A DNA stretch of 64,000 bases from Alkalicaulis satelles (lineage in GTDB: Bacteria; Pseudomonadota; Alphaproteobacteria; Caulobacterales; Maricaulaceae): positions 185,784 through 249,783 of the forward strand of contig NZ_VWOJ01000004.1 of NCBI RefSeq assembly GCF_008630495.1, in the 5' to 3' direction. The notes under the pieces were generated by a model. That model was not told where the DNA came from, made no database searches, and saw nothing but the letters and a program-made list of their open reading frames with translations. Positions 36,715-45,790 of the stretch are shown piece by piece. A program made the position numbers and the translations under genes. Numbering within the stretch: position 1 is the first letter of the stretch; each line of letters starts with the position of its first letter.

Positions 36715-38745
36715 ATGTTCAAGAAAATCCTGATCGCCAACCGTGGCGAGATCGCCGTGCGGATCATCAAGACTTGCAAGCGCATGGGCATCGCAACGGT
36801 GGCGGTCTACTCCGAAGCCGATGCCGACTCCCTGGCTGTGCGCATGGCCGACGAAGCGGTGTTCATCGGCCCGCCTGCGCCGGGCCAGTCCTATCTGGAC
36901 ATGGACAAGATCATCGCCGCCTGCGAGCAGACGGGCGCCGAGGCGGTCCATCCCGGTTTTGGCTTCCTGTCGGAGAATGCAGCGTTTCCGCGTGCGCTGG
37001 CCAAGCGCAAGATCGGCTGGATCGGCCCTAACCCGGACGCCATCGCCGCCATGGGCGACAAGCTGGAATCGAAAAAACTCGCGGCGAAAGCCGGCGTGAA
37101 CACCGTGCCCGGCTTCAAGGGCGAGATCGTCGATGACCAGCAGGCCGTCGAAGTGGCCAATGACATCGGCTATCCGGTGATGATCAAGGCGTCCGCCGGG
37201 GGCGGGGGCAAGGGCATGCGCATCGCGCGCGCCGAAGCCGACGTGCGCGAGGGCTTCAAGGCGGCGCGCAACGAGGCCAAGTCCTCGTTTGGCGATGACC
37301 GCATCCTGATCGAGAAATTTATCGAGCGCCCGCGCCATATCGAGATCCAGGTCTTGGGCGACCGCCATGGTGATGTGATCCATCTCAACGAGCGTGAATG
37401 CTCGGTGCAGCGTCGCAATCAGAAAGTCCTGGAAGAAGCGCCCTCGCCCTTCCTGGACGCGGCTACCCGGCGCAAGATGGGCGAGCAGGCCGTGGCGCTG
37501 GCAAGGGCCGTCAATTATGACAGCGCGGGCACGGTGGAATTCATCGTCGGGCCGGACAAGAGCTTCTATTTCCTCGAGATGAACACAAGGCTCCAGGTGG
37601 AGCACCCGGTCACCGAACTCACCCATGACATCGACCTGGTCGAGCAGATGATCCGCGTGGCGGCGGGCGAAAAGCTCGCCTTCACCCAGGCGGATATGCG
37701 CATCAAGGGCTGGGCGGTGGAGGCGCGGCTCTATGCCGAGGACCCCTATCGCGGCTTCCTGCCCTCCATCGGGCGGCTCAAGCGTTATGTGGAGCCAGCC
37801 GAGGGCGAGGCGGGGCCGGGCCGCCTGCGCATCGATTCAGGGGTGCGCGAAGGCGACGAGATCTCGCTGTTCTACGATCCCATGATCGCCAAGGTGATCG
37901 GCTATGGCAAAACCCGAGAGGCGGCGATTGATGCGCTGAATGTGTCGCTCGACCGGCTGCATGTGGAGGGGCTGCAGTCCAATGCGCCCTTCCTGTCGGC
38001 GGTGCTGGACGAGCCTGATTTCCGGGCCGGGCGCATCCATACCGGCTATATCGAGGAGCACTTTCCCGAAGGGTTTTCCGGCACGGCGCCGCGCGAGGAC
38101 CAGCTGCGCTGGATGACGGCGGCGGCGGCCTATGTGCACACCGTCTTTACCGAACGCGCTGCGGGCATCAGCGGACGCCTGACGCCGCCGCCAGCGCCGG
38201 GACGCACCCATGAGTGGGCGGTGCTGCTGGACGGTCAGCGTTTTGACGTGGAGATCATACTGGGCTCAGGCGCGCTGGAGCCGGGCGAAACGGCAGCCGA
38301 AATCTGGATTCCCGCCCTGAGCGCGCAGCGCCTGACCCTGACGACATCGTGGCTGCCGGGCCAGAGCGTGTTCGAGGCGAGCCTTGATGGCGCGCCGTTC
38401 GCTGTCTTCCTCGCAGAGAAGGGCGAGGGCTATGCCCTGCGCCATCGCGGCTTTTCGGCCACAGCCCTTGTGTGCGCGGTGCGCGTGGCTGACATCTATG
38501 CGCGCCTGCCCGAGAAAGAGCAGGCGGACACCGCCGGGCAGGTGATCAGCCCGATGCCCGGCCTTGTGGTCTCGGTGGCTGTCGAGCCCGGCCAGGAGGT
38601 CAAGGCCGGTGAGCCGCTGGTGGTGGTCGAGGCCATGAAGATGGAAAATGTTCTGCGCGCTGAACGCGACGGCGTGGTCAAGACGGTCCATTGCGCGGCG
38701 GGCGCCAGTGTGGCGGCGGACGAATTGCTGGTAGAGTTCGAGTAG
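36715..38745 (+). CDS. pccA: acyl-CoA carboxylase alpha subunit (propionyl-CoA carboxylase type)
   Basis: A 676-residue protein uniting biotin carboxylase (about 1-445), a BT linker domain and a C-terminal biotinyl domain with the biotin Lys in VVVEAMKMENVL. Seen in the N-terminal part: [31 protein letters not shown] (ATP-grasp loop), [16 protein letters not shown]. Length and BT domain fit propionyl-CoA carboxylase alpha, but methylcrotonyl-CoA carboxylase cannot be excluded. The beta subunit is not in the window. A decayed copy of its 3' end appears at 39432-39475. Confidence 0.92.
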   Translation: MFKKILIANRGEIAVRIIKTCKRMGIATVAVYSEADADSLAVRMADEAVFIGPPAPGQSYLDMDKIIAACEQTGAEAVHPGFGFLSENAAFPRALAKRKIGWIGPNPDAIAAMGDKLESKKLAAKAGVNTVPGFKGEIVDDQQAVEVANDIGYPVMIKASAGGGGKGMRIARAEADVREGFKAARNEAKSSFGDDRILIEKFIERPRHIEIQVLGDRHGDVIHLNERECSVQRRNQKVLEEAPSPFLDAATRRKMGEQAVALARAVNYDSAGTVEFIVGPDKSFYFLEMNTRLQVEHPVTELTHDIDLVEQMIRVAAGEKLAFTQADMRIKGWAVEARLYAEDPYRGFLPSIGRLKRYVEPAEGEAGPGRLRIDSGVREGDEISLFYDPMIAKVIGYGKTREAAIDALNVSLDRLHVEGLQSNAPFLSAVLDEPDFRAGRIHTGYIEEHFPEGFSGTAPREDQLRWMTAAAAYVHTVFTERAAGISGRLTPPPAPGRTHEWAVLLDGQRFDVEIILGSGALEPGETAAEIWIPALSAQRLTLTTSWLPGQSVFEASLDGAPFAVFLAEKGEGYALRHRGFSATALVCAVRVADIYARLPEKEQADTAGQVISPMPGLVVSVAVEPGQEVKAGEPLVVVEAMKMENVLRAERDGVVKTVHCAAGASVAADELLVEFE

Positions 38746-38824
38746 CGTGGCCAGTACGTTTCATTGACATTGCGGGCAGGTGCGGGGACCCTTCGGTCAG
38801 GAATCATTTGAAGAGGGACGCCCC

Positions 38825-39307
38825 ATGAATATCGCTCACGTGCTTTTCAGCCCCAATGGCCGTATCGGACAGCAGGATTTCTGGATCGGTGTGCTGATCC
38901 TGATCGCCGCCAATGTTATCTTCGGCCTTATCCCCATCCTCGGCTTTTTCATCTCGCTGGGCCTGATCTGGGTGGGCATCGCGATCTACGGCAAGCGCCT
39001 GCATGACGCAGGCAAGTCCGCCTGGCTGCACGCCATTCCCTGGGGTGTGTCCATCCTTCTGGGCATTATCGGCGGGGTCATGGTCGGCGGAACGGTGTTT
39101 ACGGCGATGATGGCGGGCGATGACGTCGACGTGGCGGCCCTGATCGCGGGCGCAGGCGCTGCGAGCCTGCTCTTCCTGCTCAGCTTTGTGGTCTGGATCG
39201 GCTACACGATCTGGGTGGGTGTTCTCAAAGGCGATGAGGGAGAGAACCGCTTCGGCCCGGCGCCGGGCGCGCCGCCCCCGCCAGCCACACCCGACAGCGC
39301 AGCCTGA
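38825..39307 (+). CDS. DUF805 membrane protein
   Basis: A 160-residue inner-membrane protein with four hydrophobic segments. The DUF805 hallmarks are visible: FSPNGRIGQQDFWIGVLIL at the N-terminus (the R-x-x-F/Y-W pattern) and KRLHDAGKSAWL in the middle. Function is unknown. It is the first of three small membrane proteins in this island and is followed by the terminator at 39331-39364. The ATG at 38825 has GAGGGACG upstream. Confidence 0.88.
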   Translation: MNIAHVLFSPNGRIGQQDFWIGVLILIAANVIFGLIPILGFFISLGLIWVGIAIYGKRLHDAGKSAWLHAIPWGVSILLGIIGGVMVGGTVFTAMMAGDDVDVAALIAGAGAASLLFLLSFVVWIGYTIWVGVLKGDEGENRFGPAPGAPPPPATPDSAA

Positions 39308-39318
39308 TCTGACTGACA

Positions 39319-39371
39319 AGCATGTCATTGCGGCGCCCGGAGGCTTCCTCCGGGCGCCGTTTTGTCTTGAA
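39319..39371 (+). repeat. repeat copy A carrying a terminator hairpin
   Basis: A 53-bp segment that recurs at 39936-39988 with 51 of 53 bases the same. It holds a 13-bp stem CGGCGCCCGGAGG/CCTCCGGGCGCCG with a CTT loop followed by TTTTGT (39331-39364), a strong rho-independent terminator for the DUF805 gene. Confidence 0.88.
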
Positions 39372-39431
39372 TCAGCTACGAGCCTTACTGGCCAGGCAAC
39401 GCGTTTACGAGGGTCAGTGAGCGACCACGCC

Positions 39432-39475
39432 GCCAGCGCCACGGTGGCGGCGGATGAATTGCCGGTGGAGCTCAA
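39432..39475 (+). pseudogene. remnant of a biotin-carrier domain 3' end
   Basis: The frame here reads AASATVAADELPVEL, which matches the last residues of PccA 700 bp upstream (CAAGASVAADELLVEF). Nucleotide identity is also plain (tggcggcgga-gaattg core). Nothing else of a carboxylase is left, and the frame runs on to a stop at 39504-39506. It is best read as a decayed duplicate of the pccA end. Confidence 0.6.
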
Positions 39476-39578
39476 GTCAGGGGTGCCCAGCACGCTCAAA
39501 CTCTGACAGAATAGCTTTGGAATCATTGCGGCGATAAAACTTGGCAATGATCTGAATCATGTGGGCAGGGAGGGCTCG

Positions 39579-39872
39579 ATGCCTGAATATATCAAGCGTT
39601 TCATCAATTTTGATCGCCTGATTGCGACGACGTTGATCAAAATTCTGTACTGGATTGGCCTCATCGGCATTGGCCTGTTCGTGATCTTTGGAATGCTTGG
39701 CGGTCTGGTCGGAATGACCCAGGACTTTGTAACTGGCTTCGCCACTTTCGTCGGCGCGCCATTGATTGGCGTCATCTTCCTTTTGTTCTGGCGCTTCGCG
39801 ATGGAGGTCTACATCGTGATCTTCTCCATTCATGATCGTCTGGGCGAAATTCGGGATAAAATCGGGTCTTAA
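39579..39872 (+). CDS. DUF4282 membrane protein
   Basis: A 97-residue protein with two hydrophobic segments and the DUF4282 layout: RFINFDRLIATTLIKILYWI, then GLIGIGLFVIFGMLGG, and the C-terminal LLFWRFAMEVYIVIFSIHDRL. The function is unknown. The gene and its upstream region have clearly lower GC than the neighbours (about half), which suggests transfer or relaxed composition. It lies between two copies of the 53-bp terminator repeat. The ATG at 39579 has GGGAGGG upstream. Confidence 0.82.
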   Translation: MPEYIKRFINFDRLIATTLIKILYWIGLIGIGLFVIFGMLGGLVGMTQDFVTGFATFVGAPLIGVIFLLFWRFAMEVYIVIFSIHDRLGEIRDKIGS

Positions 39873-39935
39873 GCTGATCTCGGCCTGCTGCATAAACCGG
39901 GCTCGGCTGGCTTATGTTCCTGCCCGGTTGATTGG

Positions 39936-39988
39936 AGCATGTCATTGCGGCGCCCGGAGGCCTCCTCCGGGCGCCGCTTTGTCTTGAA
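39936..39988 (+). repeat. repeat copy B carrying a terminator hairpin
   Basis: Second copy of the 53-bp repeat at 39319-39371 (two differences). The hairpin CGGCGCCCGGAGG/CCTCCGGGCGCCG is kept; the T-run is CTTTGT instead of TTTTGT. It follows the DUF4282 gene and probably ends its transcript. Confidence 0.85.
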
Positions 39989-40043
39989 CCGTGAAACGCC
40001 CGCCTCCATACCTCACCTTCGGTCCCTTCGTGAGCGTGAGCTG

Positions 40044-40586
40044 ATGCCGCCAGTGAATTTCGCCGCCGCCTTTCTGCCCAATCAGCGAGCTGACGCGGAC
40101 CAGTACTGGATCGCGCTGGGCCTGATTGCGGCGGTGGATTTCCTGCGCCTGAGTCTGCTCGGGCCGCAGGCGGCCGTGGTCTGGCCGATGATCGCGTTTT
40201 TCGTGCTGGCCGCCCATATCAACCGCCTGCGCCATGCCGGTCGGCGGGTGGATCTGGCGGTGGTTCCGCTGCTGACGGCCTGGCTGGGCAAGTTCGCGGC
40301 GGGCGTTCTGGCCATGACCTTCGCGGTGCTGCCGCTTTACATGGACATGATGGATGAGCGCGGGGTGGACATAAACGATCCCGCTGCTGTCTCCGAGGCG
40401 GCCTATGACCCGGCGTTTCAGCAGGCGCTGGCTGAGCGCCTGTCCACCGATGAGGCTCTGGCCCGCCAGATCGCCGATGCGGGCGCCTGGCCGTCCATGT
40501 GGGCGTTCTGGATCGTGATCGGCCTGTTTGCGGTCTGGTTTGCCCGCATGGGGCGCGATGTCAGGCCGGCGCCGCCTCGCGGCTGA
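40044..40586 (+). CDS. DUF805-like membrane protein
   Basis: A 180-residue protein with about four hydrophobic segments. [20 protein letters not shown] and [16 protein letters not shown] look like diverged DUF805 signature segments (compare KRLHDAGK in the gene at 38825), so it may be a diverged paralog. The function is unknown. I chose the ATG at 40044 since the frame upstream runs through the terminator repeat. Its 3' end overlaps the convergent lipB by 26 bases. Confidence 0.75.
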   Translation: MPPVNFAAAFLPNQRADADQYWIALGLIAAVDFLRLSLLGPQAAVVWPMIAFFVLAAHINRLRHAGRRVDLAVVPLLTAWLGKFAAGVLAMTFAVLPLYMDMMDERGVDINDPAAVSEAAYDPAFQQALAERLSTDEALARQIADAGAWPSMWAFWIVIGLFAVWFARMGRDVRPAPPRG

Positions 40587-41241
40587 CCGGACCGAACACG
40601 CGCTCGAAGGCGCTTTTCATCGCCAGATCGGCGTCCTCCATGGTCACCGGCAGCCCCAGATCGACCAGGCTGGTCACCCCGAATTGCGGATCGCTGATTC
40701 CGCATGGCGTGATGCCGGCATAATGGGTCAGGTCCGGCTCCACATTCAGCGCGATGCCATGGAACGACACCCAGCGCCGCAGGCGGATGCCGATGGCGGC
40801 GATCTTGTCCTCGCGCAGCGGTCCGCCAGGCTGGGTGCGGTCAACCCATACGCCCACGCGTCCGCAGCGGCGCTCGCCCGTGACGTTGAACGCGGCGAGG
40901 GTTTCGATGATCCAGTCTTCCAGGTTGCGCACAAAGGCCCGGGCGTCGCGTCCGCGCGTGCGCAAATCGAGCATTACATAGGCCACGCGCTGACCCGGCC
41001 CGTGATAGGTGTACTCGCCGCCGCGGCCGGTCTTGTGAACCGGGAAGCGGTCGGCATCACGCAGGTCCGCAGGGGCCGCGCTGGTGCCGGCGGTGTAGAG
41101 CGGATCGTGCTCGAGCAGCCAGATCAGTTCGCCGGCCTCGCCGCGTGCAATGGCGTCAGCGCGAGCCTCCATGGCCGCAAGCGCGGCCGGATAGGGCACG
41201 CGCGCCGGAGAAACTGCCCAACCAACAGGGTTTTGCGCCAT
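40561..41241 (-). CDS. lipB: lipoyl(octanoyl) transferase
   Basis: A 226-residue enzyme that moves octanoyl from acyl-carrier protein to the E2/GcvH lipoyl domains. Seen: [14 protein letters not shown], the conserved [38 protein letters not shown] with the catalytic Lys, and the catalytic Cys in [12 protein letters not shown]. Length is normal for the family. lipA is not in the window. Confidence 0.95.
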   Translation of the reverse strand: MAQNPVGWAVSPARVPYPAALAAMEARADAIARGEAGELIWLLEHDPLYTAGTSAAPADLRDADRFPVHKTGRGGEYTYHGPGQRVAYVMLDLRTRGRDARAFVRNLEDWIIETLAAFNVTGERRCGRVGVWVDRTQPGGPLREDKIAAIGIRLRRWVSFHGIALNVEPDLTHYAGITPCGISDPQFGVTSLVDLGLPVTMEDADLAMKSAFERVFGPVSREAAPA

Positions 41242-41346
41242 GGTTCAGCGCTCCTTAACGCCTCGGAAACCAGCGTGGAACATCGTGACTCCGGCACGGT
41301 CAGGCAAGGCCTTGCGTCACACAAGCGGTAACCGGTTCAGGTCGTC

Positions 41347-41592
41347 ATGAGTCAGCTGGGCGAAGTCCAGGTCGAAATCTCCGTTCTGCTCGGCCGCTCA
41401 CGGCTGCCGATTCATCAATTCCTGCGCATGGGACGGGGCGCGGTGATACCGCTGGACGCCGCCGAGCATGAGGAAGTGTGGATCCTGGCCAATAATCACC
41501 CCATTGCGCGCGGCGAGATCGTCATACAGGGCGACCGTGTGGCGGTGTCAATTACAGGCCCGGCTGACGTTCACGACTATTTCGCCGCCTGA
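41347..41592 (+). CDS. FliN/SpoA-domain flagellar motor switch-like protein
   Basis: An 81-residue protein made of one SpoA (FliN C-terminal) domain: VQVEISVLLGRSRLPIHQFL, GRGAVIPLDAAEHEEVWIL, NHPIARGEIVIQGDRVAVSI. The pattern matches FliN, which forms the C ring with FliM and FliG. It is much shorter than usual FliN (no N-terminal CheC-binding or linker part) and no other flagellar gene lies near, so it may be an auxiliary switch protein or a free SpoA partner. It sits between lipB and tRNA-Leu. Confidence 0.85.
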   Translation: MSQLGEVQVEISVLLGRSRLPIHQFLRMGRGAVIPLDAAEHEEVWILANNHPIARGEIVIQGDRVAVSITGPADVHDYFAA

Positions 41593-41662
41593 GCCTCCCG
41601 TCGCGCTACACCGGGGGACTTCACAAGCGGTTCCGGGCTTGGTACACGCGCGCTCCGGTTTT

Positions 41663-41749
41663 GCGGTCGTGGCGGAATTGGTAGACGCGCAGCGTTGAGG
41701 TCGCTGTGGGGTAAAACCCGTGGAAGTTCGAGTCTTCTCGACCGCACCA
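41663..41749 (+). tRNA. tRNA-Leu (GAG)
   Basis: An 87-nt class II tRNA. The acceptor GCGGTCG pairs with CGACCGC (41739-41745), discriminator A at 41746, and CCA is encoded at 41747-41749. The anticodon stem CAGCG/CGCTG holds loop TTGAGGT with anticodon GAG at 41697-41699, which reads CUC/CUU codons. The long variable arm (TGGGGTAAAACCCG) is typical of Leu tRNA. Confidence 0.97.
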
Positions 41750-41775
41750 TAAGCTCCCGCAAGGCGAGCTCAGTC

Positions 41776-41804
41776 AGCCCGGCCCGTATGGCGCCGGGCT
41801 TTTT
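41776..41804 (+). terminator. terminator after tRNA-Leu
   Basis: An 8-bp stem AGCCCGGC/GCCGGGCT with a 9-base loop is followed by a run of T (41800-41804). It lies 27 bases after the tRNA and is a standard rho-independent terminator. Confidence 0.85.
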
Positions 41805-41910
41805 CGCGCCTCATGCTCTGCCAAAGGGCTTTCCCGGCCCTTGTTCCGCCGTGATTGGCGCGAGACAATGGGCCTGACGCCTGAGGGGGCGGAAGCGACA
41901 GGACCTGGCC

Positions 41911-42918
41911 ATGCTGCGCGCAGTTAGTATTTGTATTCTCGCCTTTCCCGCTCTTGCCCTGGTGTCTGCGGGCGCCTCTGCGCAGGAGGATGCGCGCCAG
42001 TGGAGCGAGCGCGAGCTGGCTTCACCTTACACCCTGTCCGGACCCTGGCGGCCCGGACCGCGTCTTGAGACCGCGCGCGCCGGGCTGGCGGCGGTGGTTC
42101 ATGACGGCGTGATTTACGCAGCAGGCGGGACGGGCCTGGTGGAGCCGCGCAATGATGTGGAGGCCCTGGATCCGGCCGATGGGGTGTGGCGCGCGCGCGC
42201 GCCCCTGCCGCAAGGGCTGGAGCGCTTCGGCATGGCGGCGGCCCACGGACGCATCTGGGTGGCGGGCGGCTATTCCTCGGAATCCCGCTCCGAGCCCAGC
42301 GCCGAGGTCTGGTCCTATGACCCCGAAAGCGATGTATGGCAGGGCGAACCAGCCATGCCGCGCGCCAAGGCCTCGTTTTCACTGCTGCATGTGAATGGCG
42401 CGCTCTATGCGGTGGGTGGTGAGCACGGCTCGCCGGGCGTTTACCGCTTCGATCTCGAGACGCGCGAATGGTCAACCCTGGAAGCGCCGGAAAGTGTCGG
42501 CCGGCGCGGCGCTGCAGCCGTGGTGCTGGACGGCGCCATCTGGATCGTGGGCGGGTCTCGTGATGGCGAAACCAGCCCAGGTGTTGATATTTTCGACGCG
42601 GAATCAGCGACCTGGACAACCGGCCCGGACTTGCCCGAGCCGCGTGCGGGTCACGCCATGGCGGCCAAGAACGGTGCGATTCATCTTCTGGGCGGGCGCA
42701 GTTCGGACATGCGCCGCACCTTGCGCGACCATCTCATTCTCGATCCTGGAGCGCGCGAATGGCGAACCAGCTCATCCCTTCCCGGCACCCGCACCGAAGC
42801 CGCCGCAGTGGCGCTGGGCAGCGAGATCTGGCTGATCGGGGGCGGGGCGGGCGCTGGCTTCTTTGCACCGTTCACGTCAGTGGATTCGGTTGACGTTCTG
42901 GACCGTACCGCACGCTGA
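41911..42918 (+). CDS. secreted kelch-repeat protein
   Basis: A 335-residue exported protein with a signal peptide (ILAFPALALVSAGASAQ) and about six kelch repeats, a beta-propeller fold. Typical blades: GVIYAAGGTGLVEPRNDVEAL, GRIWVAGGYSSESRSEPSAE, ALYAVGGEHGSPGVYRF, AIWIVGGSRDGETS, IHLLGGRSSD. No catalytic residues of galactose oxidase are evident. The partner is unknown. It is 61 bp upstream of spmX, in the same direction. Confidence 0.85.
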   Translation: MLRAVSICILAFPALALVSAGASAQEDARQWSERELASPYTLSGPWRPGPRLETARAGLAAVVHDGVIYAAGGTGLVEPRNDVEALDPADGVWRARAPLPQGLERFGMAAAHGRIWVAGGYSSESRSEPSAEVWSYDPESDVWQGEPAMPRAKASFSLLHVNGALYAVGGEHGSPGVYRFDLETREWSTLEAPESVGRRGAAAVVLDGAIWIVGGSRDGETSPGVDIFDAESATWTTGPDLPEPRAGHAMAAKNGAIHLLGGRSSDMRRTLRDHLILDPGAREWRTSSSLPGTRTEAAAVALGSEIWLIGGGAGAGFFAPFTSVDSVDVLDRTAR

Positions 42919-42979
42919 CGGCCCCGGCCTTGCAACACGGCCCCGGCCTGAGGCTTTGCCGTTTCGGAACGGGACAGCG

Positions 42980-44431
42980 ATGAAACCGCGTTTGAAATCG
43001 ACCCGCGCTGCGCGCGACCTGATCAAGGCTCACGAGCCTTTCCTGGCCGAGGCGCAGCAGCGCGGGCGGCGCTGGGTGGTGGGCTATGGCCATAGCGCCG
43101 CGGCTAAGGCGGGCGTGACCATCACGCCGGACAATGCCGAACTGCTTCTTATATATGATGTTTTGCAGGCCGAGCAGGCGGTAGAGTCTGCCGCCGGGCG
43201 CGATCTGCCAGCCCCCATGCGCGATGCGCTGGTCTCGTTCGCAGCCTCGGTCGGCGCCAATGCCTTCAAGGTGTCCGACGTGGCGCGCCTGACCCGGGCG
43301 GGCAAGCACCGCGAGGCGGCGGCGGCCCTGGAGACCTGGGTGCGCGCCGAGGAAGACGGCCGTCTGGTGGTCTCCGAACGCCTGGCGCGCCGGCGCGCAG
43401 CGGAGAAAGCACTGTATCTCAGCGGCCTGGACGCCCCGTCCGCATCCGGGGATGGCGCATCTCTACAATCGCAGGGCAGCCCGGGGGACCGGTCCGCCGA
43501 CCCCGCTCCAAAAACGCCCGATCCGGCGCCATCGGAGCCCGATCCGGCGCCGCGCACACTCGTTGAGCTCGATATCGCCTTTGAGGAGCTTGAGCCTGAG
43601 GCGCCCGCCGGGCCTGAGCCGGTCAGCGAACCGGCGCCTGAGCCCGAGCCCGAGCCCGAGCCCGCAATGGTGACCGCCGATAGCGAACCCGGGTCAGAGC
43701 CCGGGCCTGACGCGGCGCCTGCCGGGGATCAGGCGGAGGCCCGCGCGGAGCAGGATGCGGCGGTGCAGGCGGTGCTCGCGCGCATGGCCGCCTCCATGAA
43801 GACCGAGCCCCGGCCTGAAGCGGCGCCTGATCCTGAAACGCCCGCGCCCACCGGACATGCGCCGATCATAGCCCCTGGACCGGTCATGAGCCGGGACGCG
43901 ATCCTGGGCTTCAGCTTCCTGACCCCCGCCGTGGTCAGCGCGCCTCTGGTCAAACCGGCCCCCGCCCCGGCGCCAGTGGACGGGCAGGCTTCACCGTCAT
44001 TTCGTGCGCCGGACATCGCCCCGCCCCATCCTGGGGAAGCGCCCGCACACGCGCCGGGCCTGTCGGGCGAAGCGGACGGTCCGGAGCGTCCGGAGGGCGA
44101 GGCGGCTGAGGACCATCATGAAGACGATGCGGTGCTGGAGCCGTCCCATGTGGCGGGCGTGGAAGCTGAACCGCCCGCGCCAGCCGATAGCCCCGGCAAG
44201 CCCGCCGGGCGCGGCGCGCTGGTGCTGTTCTCGGCCAATCTGTGCCTGGGTCTGGCCATGACCGGCATGGGTGCGGCGGACCTCATTGGCAATTTCGACC
44301 GCTATATGGCTGAAGGCATCGCCGCCAATTTCGCCGGGCCGGGCCTGCTGGCCGGCGGGGTGCTGCTCAGCGTCGCGTCGGCCTGGATGCTGGCGGGCCG
44401 GATCACCGAGGGGCGCGCCAAGCGCGCTTGA
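42980..44431 (+). CDS. spmX: SpmX-type polar muramidase-like protein
   Basis: A 483-residue protein with the full SpmX architecture: an N-terminal GH24 lysozyme-like domain (about 1-145; [56 protein letters not shown]), a long acidic Pro-rich linker with PEPEPEPE runs (about 160-400) and two C-terminal membrane segments ([38 protein letters not shown]). In Caulobacter SpmX localises and activates DivJ at the stalked pole. Of the T4-type triad E/D/T only Glu19 remains; position +9 is Arg and +15 is Val, so muramidase activity is probably lost. The ATG at 42980 gives MKPR, as in known SpmX. Confidence 0.85.
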   Translation: MKPRLKSTRAARDLIKAHEPFLAEAQQRGRRWVVGYGHSAAAKAGVTITPDNAELLLIYDVLQAEQAVESAAGRDLPAPMRDALVSFAASVGANAFKVSDVARLTRAGKHREAAAALETWVRAEEDGRLVVSERLARRRAAEKALYLSGLDAPSASGDGASLQSQGSPGDRSADPAPKTPDPAPSEPDPAPRTLVELDIAFEELEPEAPAGPEPVSEPAPEPEPEPEPAMVTADSEPGSEPGPDAAPAGDQAEARAEQDAAVQAVLARMAASMKTEPRPEAAPDPETPAPTGHAPIIAPGPVMSRDAILGFSFLTPAVVSAPLVKPAPAPAPVDGQASPSFRAPDIAPPHPGEAPAHAPGLSGEADGPERPEGEAAEDHHEDDAVLEPSHVAGVEAEPPAPADSPGKPAGRGALVLFSANLCLGLAMTGMGAADLIGNFDRYMAEGIAANFAGPGLLAGGVLLSVASAWMLAGRITEGRAKRA

Positions 44432-44462
44432 CCGCCCCGCGCGGCGTGCTATCCCGCTTGGC

Positions 44463-45635
44463 ATGACAGCCAATCAATATCCCACGCTCGAGTTTCCTCT
44501 GGGCGACACGGCGGAGATGCTGCGCGACACCGTGCGCTCCTTCGCTTCCGACCGCATTGCGCCGCGCGCGACCGAGATCGACGCCACCGACACCTTCCCC
44601 GCTGATCTGTGGCGGGAGATGGGCGATCTGGGCCTTCTGGGCCTGACGGTGGAGGAGGAGCTGGGCGGAACGGGGCTGGGCTATCTCGAACACTGCATCG
44701 CCATGGAGGAGATCAGCCGGGCCTCTGCTTCGGTGGGGCTCTCCTACGGCGCCCACTCCAATCTGTGCGTCAACCAGATCCGCCTCAACGGCAATGACGA
44801 CCAGCGTGCACGCTACCTGCCCAAGCTGATGAGCGGGGAATATGTGGGCGCGCTGGCCATGAGCGAGACCGGCGCAGGGTCTGACGTGGTATCCATGCGT
44901 CTGAAGGCCGAGAAGAAGGGCGCTGCTTACGTCCTCAACGGCTCCAAGATGTGGATCACCAATGGTCCCAGCGCCGACGTGCTGGTGGTTTACGCCAAGA
45001 CCGCCCCCCAGGGCGGCTCCAAGGGCATCACCGCCTTCCTGATCGAGAAGGGCATGAAGGGTTTCTCCGTCGCCCAGAAGCTCGACAAGCTGGGCATGCG
45101 CGGGTCGGAGACCGGCGAGCTGGTGTTTGAAGACTGCGAAGTGCCCGAGGAGAATGTGCTCGGCGCGATTGGAGGCGGCGTGCGCGTGCTGATGAGCGGG
45201 CTCGATTACGAGCGCGCCGTGCTGGCGGCCGGTCCCATCGGCATCATGCAGGCGTGCATGGACGTGGTCATGCCCTATGTCCACGAGCGCAAGCAATTCG
45301 GTCAGCCCATCGGCGAGTTCCAGCTGATCCAGGGCAAGATCGCCGACATGTATACCCGCATGAACGCGTCGCGCGCCTATGTCTACGCCGTGGCCCAGGC
45401 CTGCGACCGGGGCCGCACCACGCGCCAGGACGCGGCGGGCGCCATATTGTTTGCCGCGGAAGCGGCCACCAAGTGTGCGTTGGACGCCATCCAGATCCTG
45501 GGCGGCAATGGCTATATCAACGAATACCCCACGGGCCGCCTCTTGCGCGACGCAAAGCTCTACGAGATCGGCGCAGGGACCAGCGAGATCCGGCGCATGC
45601 TGATCGGGCGCGAGCTGTTCAACGCCACGCGCTGA
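44463..45635 (+). CDS. ivd: isovaleryl-CoA dehydrogenase
   Basis: A 390-residue FAD acyl-CoA dehydrogenase of leucine breakdown. Seen: [55 protein letters not shown], and [15 protein letters not shown], where the Glu fits the catalytic base position of IVD on helix G. The [19 protein letters not shown] and [20 protein letters not shown] segments are classic. The rest of the leucine pathway is not adjacent. Length and motifs fit IVD better than other acyl-CoA dehydrogenases. Confidence 0.93.
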   Translation: MTANQYPTLEFPLGDTAEMLRDTVRSFASDRIAPRATEIDATDTFPADLWREMGDLGLLGLTVEEELGGTGLGYLEHCIAMEEISRASASVGLSYGAHSNLCVNQIRLNGNDDQRARYLPKLMSGEYVGALAMSETGAGSDVVSMRLKAEKKGAAYVLNGSKMWITNGPSADVLVVYAKTAPQGGSKGITAFLIEKGMKGFSVAQKLDKLGMRGSETGELVFEDCEVPEENVLGAIGGGVRVLMSGLDYERAVLAAGPIGIMQACMDVVMPYVHERKQFGQPIGEFQLIQGKIADMYTRMNASRAYVYAVAQACDRGRTTRQDAAGAILFAAEAATKCALDAIQILGGNGYINEYPTGRLLRDAKLYEIGAGTSEIRRMLIGRELFNATR

Positions 45636-45723
45636 CGGCCCGCCCGGTTTCACAAATCCGCGATAAAGGCGTGATTTTTTCTTGCGCCTGACCTTGCCGG
45701 GCGTATAGTCACCTCCCACCTTA

Positions 45724-45738
45724 GGCTCACTTGGAGCA
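45724..45738. promoter_or_regulatory. operator-like inverted repeat 1 upstream of nadA
   Basis: GGCTCACTTGGAGCA: half-sites GCTC and GAGC about a 5-base spacer, followed by AAAA. A nearly identical site lies 67 bp downstream (45791-45805). The pair looks like the binding site of a dimeric regulator of the nad operon. Confidence 0.55.
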
Positions 45739-45790
45739 AAACTGCGGCGCGCCCCCTTCAAACCCGCGCCGTTTCTTAAGGCCCGAGAAA

